From the NCBI GenBank assembly GCA_900754855.1, contig CAAEEI010000220.1, forward strand, positions 1-6,646: a stretch of 6,646 nucleotides of DNA, read 5' to 3'. Source of the DNA: Lachnospiraceae bacterium. GTDB lineage: Bacteria; Bacillota; Clostridia; Lachnospirales; Lachnospiraceae. The translations under genes and the position numbers were made by a program. Under the pieces are notes generated by a model. It had not been told where the DNA came from, ran no database searches, and saw nothing but the letters and a program-made list of their open reading frames with translations. Each line of letters opens with the position of its first letter. The stretch's first letter is position 1. Shown here piece after piece: positions 1 through 4,987 of the stretch.

Positions 1-815
1 AACAGTTTTTCATTGAGGAAGAACAGGGCAGCGGACCAGAGAACCAACGCCAGAATCACATTACCATGTTCGGCCAACGTCCATTTCTCACTTGACATTG
101 TTCCTATTCTCATTGCCAGCCACATCGGGGAACCATAGTCAAGATAATGCAGGTAAGACGGCATCTGTACCCAGCTGTCCAGGAAATTCGTCCCAAGAGA
201 AACAATGACCCCCTTCACCGCCAATGGTATCCACACCATGAAAACACCTGTCCCCAGTATCCCGACAAAAAGATTTCCCGTCATGATCATGGCCAGTGCA
301 GCCAGGAAAAAGATTGCGGTAAATATAAGCATCATGCAAAGAAACGTCAACAGCGCCTGCGCCGCCATGTCCGGAGTCAGGTAACCCAGCATACCGATAA
401 TGACCAGCTCCACCAGCTGCGCCAAAGCAAGCGCCGTCATAAACGTCAGCAGACTGTTGGTCACGATCACCCGGAATATCCTTCTTCGTTTTACCGGCAG
501 GGAATGGTACAAATCGACCTTTCTCCTGTCATGCAGATAGGCAAAACCTGCGATTGCAAAGACAACTGCCAGCAGACAGGCCGGGAAAATAAACATATCA
601 TTGGGGCTGACCAGATCCCTCAGGGCTTTAACCAGCTCCATTTTGGTCTGTGTCCCTAAGACCGTGTCTGCCGCATTGGCATAAAATTCATTCTGAATCG
701 TGATGATCAGCATCAGGATATGATACACGCAATAGCTGAACGCCAGCATGATCATGCCCGGTCGGTGCCTGAGATTTTCTTTTTGTAAATTAAAAAAGGA
801 TATTTTTGATGTCAT
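1..815 (-). CDS. ABC-2 type transporter permease, YtrC/D-like (3' end outside window)
   Basis: Only the first 271 codons are in the window; the reading frame is open to the edge. The ATG at 815 is preceded by GGAGG at 825-829, nine bases away, and the start lies 26 bases inside the end of the ATPase gene, so the two are translationally linked. The protein is very hydrophobic: likely membrane segments lie near residues 20-40, 74-94, 116-143, 153-178, 181-206 and 252-267. After the second comes a basic cytoplasmic stretch reading LYHSLPVKRRRIF (102-114), a hallmark I associate with clostridial ABC-2 permeases partnered with YtrB-like ATPases, many of which end in a DUF6449 region (not visible here). 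Role: membrane channel of an exporter-type ABC complex whose substrate cannot be read from the sequence. In Bacillus the related Ytr system is linked to cell-wall stress. Confident as a permease, uncertain on substrate. Confidence 0.88.
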   Translation of the reverse strand, partial: MTSKISFFNLQKENLRHRPGMIMLAFSYCVYHILMLIITIQNEFYANAADTVLGTQTKMELVKALRDLVSPNDMFIFPACLLAVVFAIAGFAYLHDRRKVDLYHSLPVKRRRIFRVIVTNSLLTFMTALALAQLVELVIIGMLGYLTPDMAAQALLTFLCMMLIFTAIFFLAALAMIMTGNLFVGILGTGVFMVWIPLAVKGVIVSLGTNFLDSWVQMPSYLHYLDYGSPMWLAMRIGTMSSEKWTLAEHGNVILALVLWSAALFFLNEKL

Positions 816-1689
816 AACCAACTACCTCCGTTTCGCTGATAAAGATTTCCTCCAAAGATAAAGGAAGCACCTCGCAATATACCGGATGAAACTCTCCAAT
901 CTTTTGTTCTATCTTTTCGGCATCTCCCCGCACAGTCAGGGTGAGAAGCTTTCCTCTGCGGCTGCTGCTTAACACTTCCATCTGTTCTTTTAACGCCTGA
1001 TCCATCTCCTCCGGAAGCACGCACTGAATCTTATGCAGACTGCTTTTCACCGTATTGAGTTCTTTTGATAATAATACGCCGCCTCGATGCAGCAGACCGA
1101 TATGGTCACAGACATCTTCCAGCTCTCTTAGATTATGCGAGGCGATCACCGGTGTAAGCCCTCTTTCATCCATGGCTCTTGCCATCAGGCTCTTAATTCC
1201 CTGACGCATCACCGGATCCAGTCCGTCAAAAGTTTCATCACAAAGCAGATACGGCACGTTGGCACATAACCCCAGCAGCAGGGACACCTGCTTTTTCATG
1301 CCTTTGGAAAACGTATGGATCTTCTGCTGTCCGTCCAGACCAAAACGCAGAAGAAACTTGGAAAATCTCCGCTGATCAAACTCCAGATAAAGGGTGGCAT
1401 AAAAGTCCGCCATCTTTTCCGGGGTGGCATTAGGGAAGAAATACTGCTCGTCGGAAATATACAGTATCTTCTTTTTTGCTTCGGGATTATCCCATACCGG
1501 TTCGCCATCGATGAAAATTTCTCCCTCATCCGGCTTCAGCACGGCGGCCATCATCCGAAGAAGCGTGCTTTTTCCCGCTCCGTTGGTTCCCAGCATTCCG
1601 AAGACACTCTGTTCTTCCAAAGAAAGCGTGATCTGTTCCACCGCATGAATCTCTTCAAATCTCTTGCTGACTCCCTTGATTTCAATCAT
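790..1689 (-). CDS. ABC transporter ATP-binding protein, YtrB-like
   Basis: A 299-residue ATPase that should power the permease encoded just downstream. Motifs in order: Walker A GTNGAGKST (34-42), a Q-loop candidate Q82 in SDEQYFF, a signature motif in the variant form FSKGMKKQ (127-134) instead of LSGGQ, Walker B YLLCDE (147-152) with catalytic E152, D-loop GLD (156-158) and switch histidine H185 in SHNLRE. Residues from about 210 onward form the C-terminal extension usual in drug and bacitracin-type exporters. All catalytic residues are present, so it should be active. The ATG at 1689 overlaps the repressor stop codon as ATGA (1686-1689), and GGAGG at 1697-1701 sits seven bases upstream. 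The altered signature is common in the YtrB branch as I recall it, so it is not a defect. It is co-transcribed with the GntR repressor and so presumably induced by the signal that releases that repressor. Confidence 0.93.
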   Translation of the reverse strand: MIEIKGVSKRFEEIHAVEQITLSLEEQSVFGMLGTNGAGKSTLLRMMAAVLKPDEGEIFIDGEPVWDNPEAKKKILYISDEQYFFPNATPEKMADFYATLYLEFDQRRFSKFLLRFGLDGQQKIHTFSKGMKKQVSLLLGLCANVPYLLCDETFDGLDPVMRQGIKSLMARAMDERGLTPVIASHNLRELEDVCDHIGLLHRGGVLLSKELNTVKSSLHKIQCVLPEEMDQALKEQMEVLSSSRRGKLLTLTVRGDAEKIEQKIGEFHPVYCEVLPLSLEEIFISETEVVGYDIKNILF

Positions 1690-2066
1690 ACCTCTGCCTC
1701 CTCTTTTGTCCCATAGACTTTATCCACACAAGTCCGGATCTTTTTTCTGGTTATCCCCTGTTCCCGGCAGGATATTAACTGCTTTTCCAGAACATGAAGG
1801 AATTTCTCCTGCTGCTTTTCTTTTAAATGTTCATCTGCCCGGACAAAGTTTCCCCGTCCTTTTACCGAATAGATAAAACCTCTTCTTTCCAGCTCAGCGT
1901 ATGCCCGCTGAATCGTATTAGGATTAATCGCCAGTTCCACCGCCAGCGCGCGCACCGAAGGCAGTTTGGCATCGGCTTCCAGCGCCCCGTTAACGATCAA
2001 CATCTGTATTTTATCCACCACCTGCTCATAGATGGGACGTTTATCACTGTAATCAATGATGATCAT
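1686..2066 (-). CDS. GntR-family transcriptional repressor, YtrA subfamily
   Basis: A 126-residue regulator. The N-terminal winged helix-turn-helix carries the GntR pattern: RPIYEQVVDKI (10-20), LPSVRALA (35-42), recognition helix region INPNTIQRAYAELERRG (47-63) and wing GRGNFV (70-75). The C-terminal part is only about 50 residues, too short for a FadR- or HutC-type ligand domain, which places it in the YtrA subfamily that typically controls adjacent ABC transporters. The start at 2066 is chosen because MIIIDYSDKRPIYEQ is the family N-terminus and AAGGAG (2073-2078) lies six bases upstream. An in-frame ATG at 2180 lies upstream of the predicted transcript start and would add a 38-residue tail unrelated to the family. 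It is first gene of the operon and overlaps the ATPase by four bases. It should repress its own promoter at the palindrome 2127-2159; the inducing signal is unknown, with cell-wall active compounds a reasonable guess from relatives. Confidence 0.93.
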   Translation of the reverse strand: MIIIDYSDKRPIYEQVVDKIQMLIVNGALEADAKLPSVRALAVELAINPNTIQRAYAELERRGFIYSVKGRGNFVRADEHLKEKQQEKFLHVLEKQLISCREQGITRKKIRTCVDKVYGTKEEAEV

Positions 2067-2072
2067 GCCATT

Positions 2073-2078
2073 CTCCTT
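2073..2078 (-). promoter_or_regulatory. Ribosome binding site fixing the gntR start
   Basis: AAGGAG on the minus strand, six bases before the ATG at 2066. It supports the 126-residue form over a longer frame open to 2180. Confidence 0.85.
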
Positions 2079-2126
2079 TCCCAAGACATCCACTTTCTCA
2101 AACATCAAAAATGCCTCACAGGCAAA

Positions 2127-2159
2127 ACTAAGTGTATTAATACTATTAGTACACTTAGT
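2127..2159. promoter_or_regulatory. YtrA-type operator, 33-base near-perfect palindrome
   Basis: Outer arms ACTAAGTGTA (2127-2136) and TACACTTAGT (2150-2159) are exact inverted repeats. The 13 bases between them are also symmetrical about base 2143 except for one mismatched pair (2137/2149), so 32 of 33 positions obey the symmetry (counting the centre). The half-sites AGTGTA and TACACT are separated by exactly 13 bases, which is the operator form I recall being reported for Bacillus subtilis YtrA. It overlaps the -10 box and transcript start of the minus-strand promoter, the position expected for a repressor that blocks RNA polymerase. Binding by the adjacent GntR protein is inferred. Confidence 0.88.
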
Positions 2160-2185
2160 ATACACAGCTCTGTAAGGCATGTCAA
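2157..2185 (-). promoter_or_regulatory. SigmaA promoter of the gntR-ABC operon
   Basis: On the minus strand, -35 TTGACA (2185-2180, consensus) and -10 TATACT (2162-2157, five of six) are separated by 17 bases. Transcription should begin near 2150, giving a leader of about 84 bases. The -10 box lies inside the palindromic operator. Confidence 0.88.
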
Positions 2186-2220
2186 GATAAATCTTTATTC
2201 CTTTTTCCCTCGTCTACTTT

Positions 2221-2925
2221 CTATTTTCTACGCAAAGTTTTCAGATACCTTTTCATTTTCGGAGAAATTCTCCGACTTTCTATGGATTTTTGAATGGTTT
2301 TATTATGCACCCAGACAGGCAGACGATTTTCTTCCAGATAAGGTAAAATCGTTTTCTCCTGTTTTGCCAGAGCGGTAGCCATATACCAGGCGCACATCAT
2401 ATTTACATAATATTCTTCTGCATGAATCCCGGCCACCAGCGCCGGAATCTCCTCCCGAAACTGTTCATCCAGATAATTTTTCATGAAAATCCCTATGCCA
2501 TATCGCACGGTATAAGGATGATCGCTGTGTATAAATTGTACCGCTTTTTCGTATACTTCCTGCGGATGTTTACGAAATACCGGAGGCGAAAAACTGTCGC
2601 AGGTTGCCCAGTTATCGATAAACGGCAGAAATTTTTCAGTTTCCCTCATGGCTTTTTCATAGTCTTTTATGGTTTCAATGACAAAGGCATGGAGATTATT
2701 TTCTTCATAATACCCATGGGGAAGTGTTTCCAAAAACCGATCTGCTTCGGTTGTCCGGGCAAAGGCTCTGGCATATTTACGCAAAAGCGGCGTGCGGATT
2801 CCGATGATATTTTTCGGGTTGACCGTCGGAATCAGTTTTTCCTGAAACGCTTTATAGGCTTTATCCTCCATGGCCAAAAGATCCTGCCGCACCCGTTCTT
2901 CTCCTTTTTCTTTTTCCTTTTTCAT
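2221..2925 (-). CDS. AlkD-family DNA alkylation repair glycosylase
   Basis: A 234-residue protein of the AlkD superfamily, alpha-helical HEAT-like repeat enzymes that excise alkylated bases without flipping them. The length matches the family. Visible markers: a helical N-terminus with GIRTPLLRKYAR (42-53), then DNWATCD (104-110), where W106 and D110 have the spacing of the W109/D113 pair of Bacillus cereus AlkD, R141 in YTVRYGIG and W180 in MMCAWYMA, at positions corresponding to R148 and W187, and a C-terminal NKTIQKSIESRRIS (208-221) typical of this branch. The residue matching is from memory and spacing, not an alignment. The first ATG is preferred: a purine-rich AAGGGG lies about six bases upstream, whereas Met19 has only a weak site. 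The N-terminus is unusually rich in Lys and Glu. It is a single gene, transcribed divergently from the PepSY lipoprotein gene and upstream of the gntR operon; no terminator is seen between them. Confidence 0.9.
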   Translation of the reverse strand: MKKEKEKGEERVRQDLLAMEDKAYKAFQEKLIPTVNPKNIIGIRTPLLRKYARAFARTTEADRFLETLPHGYYEENNLHAFVIETIKDYEKAMRETEKFLPFIDNWATCDSFSPPVFRKHPQEVYEKAVQFIHSDHPYTVRYGIGIFMKNYLDEQFREEIPALVAGIHAEEYYVNMMCAWYMATALAKQEKTILPYLEENRLPVWVHNKTIQKSIESRRISPKMKRYLKTLRRK

Positions 2926-3135
2926 CGCTGTCCCCTTTCTTTTTTTTCATTATATCACAAAAAAAGTGTATAAATAATTTTTAAAAACCATAAACTATGT
3001 TTATGCAAAGTTTAAAATTAGCTGTTATGCTATAGCCATCAACAAAGTACAATACAATCTGGATACAGAAATCAGGGAGCTCTCCTGACATTCAACCAGA
3101 AAAGTTTTCGCAAAATAGTAGAAGGAGGACACATC
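2926..3135. promoter_or_regulatory. Divergent control region between alkD-like and PepSY lipoprotein genes
   Basis: These 210 AT-rich bases hold the extended -10 promoter for the leftward gene and must hold the promoter of the rightward one. They also contain a 17-base dyad, CATAAAC (2989-2995), TAT, GTTTATG (2999-3005), and the eight-base palindrome GCTATAGC (3029-3036). For the rightward gene the best -10 candidates are TACAAT at 3048-3053 and an overlapping copy at 3053-3058; neither has a convincing -35 box (TTATGC at 3025-3030 is weak). A small hairpin, TCAGG (3072-3076) with CCTGA (3084-3088), would lie in its leader. No coding region was found here. Confidence 0.45.
2949..2957 (-). promoter_or_regulatory. 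Extended -10 promoter of the AlkD-family gene
   Basis: The minus strand reads TGATATAAT, a perfect -10 hexamer (2954-2949) with a TGN extension. No good -35 box is seen at 16-18 bases (TTATTT-like at 17), as tolerated with extended -10 promoters. The predicted start near 2942 would leave a leader of about 17 bases, just enough for the ribosome binding site. Confidence 0.65.
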
Positions 3136-3855
3136 ATGACAAAAAAACTTATGCTCTTTTTCACCGCTTCTCTTCTTTCCGCAGGAATACTTACCGGATG
3201 TGGCGGTAATACCAGACAGGCCCTTGATCAGACCGGCAGCAATGTTTCCGCCCCGGCCGATACCCGAACTCCTGTCACTGATTCCACCGATGATCTTTCT
3301 GATGATCCGGCTGCCGTTTCCGATTCTTCGGCAGATAACCCTGCAAATTCTTCTGCCGCCAACAATACCGCAGAAACCACATATATTTCCAAAGAAGAAG
3401 CCACACAGATCGCTCTTTCTCAGGTGGAAGGCGCAACAGCAGATGAATTACGGATCCACAAAGATACGGAAGACGGACGAAACATCTATGAGGTTTCCCT
3501 TCTCCATGACGGTATAGAATACGATCTGGAGATTGATGCCATCAGCGGCGACGTTCTCAAAAAAGAAAAGGATTCGGAAGATGATCTTCACCAAAACCAG
3601 GATTCGGATACAAAAAAAACATCCAATTCCACCTCCTCTTCCGGAAATCTGATTTCTGAGAAAAAAGCAGGAAAAATCGCTTTAAAACGGGTGGAAGGCG
3701 CATCAGAAAAAGATCTCCGTATTCATAAAGACGTGGATGACGGAAAGGACATTTACGAAGGTTCCATCGTTTACAACGAAAGGGAATATGAATTTGAAAT
3801 TGACGCCGCTTCCGGTGATGTGCTCGAATGGGACAGCGAATCCATCTACGACTGA
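3136..3855 (+). CDS. Secreted lipoprotein with two tandem PepSY domains
   Basis: A 239-residue protein with a lipoprotein signal peptide: basic MTKK, a hydrophobic core, then lipobox LTGC with Cys22 as the lipidated residue. Residues 25-82 are a low-complexity linker rich in Ser, Asp, Ala, Thr and Pro, likely a flexible spacer through the cell wall. Two PepSY domains follow, at about 84-142 and 173-231, each running from an ISK/ISE helix with VEGA to the IDAxSGDVL strand. Across 58 aligned residues 33 are identical, pointing to internal duplication. A second linker rich in Asp, Ser, Thr and Lys (about 143-171) joins them. PepSY domains are thought to bind or inhibit peptidases or regulate extracytoplasmic proteins; the partner is unknown and none is encoded nearby. 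AAGGAGG (3122-3128) lies seven bases before the ATG. It stands alone, with a strong terminator directly after it. Confidence 0.92.
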   Translation: MTKKLMLFFTASLLSAGILTGCGGNTRQALDQTGSNVSAPADTRTPVTDSTDDLSDDPAAVSDSSADNPANSSAANNTAETTYISKEEATQIALSQVEGATADELRIHKDTEDGRNIYEVSLLHDGIEYDLEIDAISGDVLKKEKDSEDDLHQNQDSDTKKTSNSTSSSGNLISEKKAGKIALKRVEGASEKDLRIHKDVDDGKDIYEGSIVYNEREYEFEIDAASGDVLEWDSESIYD

Positions 3856-3880
3856 TCTTCCGGAATAACCTTTACTACCG

Positions 3881-3934
3881 GCAGGGTGGTATAGTCCAAA
3901 AGCTATACCACCCTGCTTTTCTTTTTCCTTTTTT
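3881..3934 (+). terminator. Strong Rho-independent terminator after the PepSY lipoprotein gene
   Basis: A perfect 14-base stem, GCAGGGTGGTATAG (3881-3894) pairing with CTATACCACCCTGC (3903-3916), with an eight-base loop, is followed by a T-rich tract (3917-3934) interrupted only by C. The T-run is on the plus-strand side only, so it ends rightward transcription. It isolates the lipoprotein gene from the padR operon, whose -35 box starts four bases after this tract. Confidence 0.95.
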
Positions 3935-3937
3935 CTC

Positions 3938-3966
3938 TTGACATTTTTCTATATATGCTTTATTAT
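3938..3966 (+). promoter_or_regulatory. SigmaA promoter of the padR operon
   Basis: TTGACA (3938-3943, consensus) and TATTAT (3961-3966, five of six) are separated by 17 bases. Transcription should begin near 3973, giving a leader of about 100 bases before padR. Confidence 0.85.
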
Positions 3967-3969
3967 CTG

Positions 3970-3990
3970 ATATATAAAAATTTTATATAT
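3970..3990. promoter_or_regulatory. AT-only palindrome at the padR transcript start, candidate PadR operator
   Basis: Perfect ten-base arms, ATATATAAAA (3970-3979) and TTTTATATAT (3981-3990), flank a single A. It begins three bases after the -10 box and spans the predicted transcript start, where a repressor would act. PadR proteins usually autoregulate through AT-rich dyads near their own promoters; assigning this one to the PadR here is inference, since AT-rich DNA makes palindromes easily. Confidence 0.55.
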
Positions 3991-4006
3991 ATAATTTTTC
4001 AAACAT

Positions 4007-4058
4007 TCAGAGTTGCGTCTTCTCCGGTGCACCGGAAATCCGCGGATTCTTACTCTGA
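4007..4058 (+). promoter_or_regulatory. Structured 5' leader of padR, predicted three-way junction
   Basis: Three inverted repeats are packed into 52 bases. The outer arms TCAGAGT (4007-4013) and ACTCTGA (4052-4058) are exact complements. Inside are two adjacent perfect palindromes: TCCGGTGCACCGGA (4023-4036) and AATCCGCGGATT (4037-4048). As RNA this would make a closing stem with two hairpins, ending two bases before the AAGGAG of padR. Its GC-rich interior contrasts with the AT-rich DNA before it. It could control translation, stabilise the messenger, or be a pair of protein-binding DNA sites. I do not recognise it as any known riboswitch. Confidence 0.55.
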
Positions 4059-4060
4059 GA

Positions 4061-4066
4061 AAGGAG
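4061..4066 (+). promoter_or_regulatory. Ribosome binding site fixing the padR start
   Basis: AAGGAG seven bases before the ATG at 4074 rules against the GTG at 4068. It lies two bases after the predicted closing stem of the leader, so folding could affect ribosome access. Confidence 0.85.
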
Positions 4067-4073
4067 TGTGTCT

Positions 4074-4391
4074 ATGTATTATCCCGTATCCTCGTTACTG
4101 ATTGAATTCCTTGTTCTTTCTGTGGTGGAAGGGAGTGATTCCTACGGCTATGAAATAAGCCAGACCGTTAAGCTGGCCGCCAGGATTAAAGAATCTTCTC
4201 TTTACCCGATTCTGCGTAAACTGGAACAGAACGGATACCTTTCTACTTATAATCAGGAATTTCAGGGACGAAATCGAAAATATTACTCCATCACTGCCGA
4301 GGGAAAACAGCAGTTGCTTTATCTTCGGCAGGAGTGGGAAACGTACAAAGAAACCATCGACGGAATTATTGAAGGGAGGCTGAAACCATGA
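4074..4391 (+). CDS. PadR-family transcriptional regulator
   Basis: A 105-residue winged helix-turn-helix regulator of the short PadR class. Visible family marks are DSYGYEI (22-28), the recognition helix SSLYPILRKLEQNGYL (41-56), the wing GRNRKYYSIT (65-74) followed by AEGKQQL, and a C-terminal helix (about 82-102) that would form the dimer interface. The ATG at 4074 is chosen over the in-frame GTG at 4068 because AAGGAG (4061-4066) is seven bases from the ATG but would almost touch the GTG. Its stop overlaps the next start as ATGA (4388-4391). In this type of operon the regulator works with the DUF1700 protein encoded next, and it most likely represses its own promoter at the AT palindrome 3970-3990. 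The signal is unknown. Confidence 0.94.
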   Translation: MYYPVSSLLIEFLVLSVVEGSDSYGYEISQTVKLAARIKESSLYPILRKLEQNGYLSTYNQEFQGRNRKYYSITAEGKQQLLYLRQEWETYKETIDGIIEGRLKP

Positions 4392-4987
4392 ACCGGGAAG
4401 AATATTTAAAAGAATTAAAACGATATTTAAAACGTCTGCCCGCAGACGATTACCAAAATGCCATGGATTATTTTACCGAATATTTTGATGAAGCAGGACC
4501 GGCCGGCGAACAGGAGGTCATGGCAGAACTGGGCAGCCCAAAAGAAGCTGCCGCAGAACTGTTATCCGGTCTTCTGGATAAAAAACTGGACGCAGAAAAT
4601 ACCACGCGGAAACACTCGCCTTTTTCTCTCCTGTCCACCATTGTTTTGACCTTATGTGCCGCGCCTGTGGCAGCGCCGATGGCGCTTGCTCTTCTGGCTC
4701 TGCTTTTTGCGGGACTCCTTGTTCTTGCCTGCGGCATTCTCTGTGTCTTTCTTTTCAGTCTTTCTTTTGCCGCCATCGGCATGATTACCATCGGAAAAGG
4801 AGTGACTGCACTGCCGCTGTCTGTTCCCGGCTTTTGCCTGTTAACCGGCGGAGGACTGCTGACGACCGGATTTGCCATTTTGCTGTTATTTGCCGGCATC
4901 TTCATCTGTCGTTGGATCTTCGTCGTTCTAGCAAGGAGTATTCAGCAAAAAATCAAAAAAAGAACAGGAGGAAAACAACATGCGTAA
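4388..4987 (+). CDS. DUF1700 (HAAS-like) integral membrane protein
   Basis: A 199-residue protein. The N-terminal cytosolic part (1-65) is the DUF1700/HAAS-like helical domain: MNREEYLKELKRYLKRLP, then DYFTEYFDEAG and the diagnostic ELGSPKEAAAELL (47-59). A polar linker (64-78) leads to three or four membrane segments near 80-108, 110-135 and 147-181, with a Lys-rich cytosolic tail. DUF1700 proteins are commonly encoded next to PadR regulators, and the helical domain is thought to contact the regulator and link it to the membrane; that role is general knowledge of the family and is not shown here. GGGAGG (4374-4379) lies eight bases before the ATG. The gene overlaps padR by four bases and the next gene by eight, so all three are probably made together and act as one module. 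Confidence 0.9.
   Translation: MNREEYLKELKRYLKRLPADDYQNAMDYFTEYFDEAGPAGEQEVMAELGSPKEAAAELLSGLLDKKLDAENTTRKHSPFSLLSTIVLTLCAAPVAAPMALALLALLFAGLLVLACGILCVFLFSLSFAAIGMITIGKGVTALPLSVPGFCLLTGGGLLTTGFAILLLFAGIFICRWIFVVLARSIQQKIKKRTGGKQHA

Noticed and set aside
147..659. Plus-strand open frame of 170 codons opposite the permease
   Set aside because: Very rich in His, Gln, Lys and Arg with no domain, and it lies antisense to a frame with clear permease membrane segments and its own ribosome binding site.
2067..2180. Longer GntR protein starting at 2180
   Set aside because: That ATG lies upstream of the predicted transcript start near 2150 and overlaps the promoter; the extra residues are not part of the family.
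1827..2378. Plus-strand open frame of 183 codons
   Set aside because: It runs antisense through the GntR gene, its promoter and the alkD-like gene; composition is shadow-like and it has no domain.
2422..2973. Plus-strand open frame of 183 codons antisense to the alkD-like gene
   Set aside because: The apparent Phe-rich protein is the complement of Lys/Glu-rich codons in the real gene and runs through that gene's promoter.
4007..4058. Hammerhead or purine-type riboswitch in the padR leader
   Set aside because: A GAAA-like element follows one hairpin, but the hammerhead CUGANGA core is absent, and the hairpins lack the loop sequences of purine riboswitches.
4068..4073. GTG start for PadR two codons upstream
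   Set aside because: The ribosome binding site would be one base away, too close; it is correctly spaced for the ATG at 4074.
4468..4905. Minus-strand open frame of 145 codons inside the DUF1700 gene
   Set aside because: Ser/Ala/Arg/Pro-rich shadow of hydrophobic codons; the opposite frame has the DUF1700 motif and an operon position.
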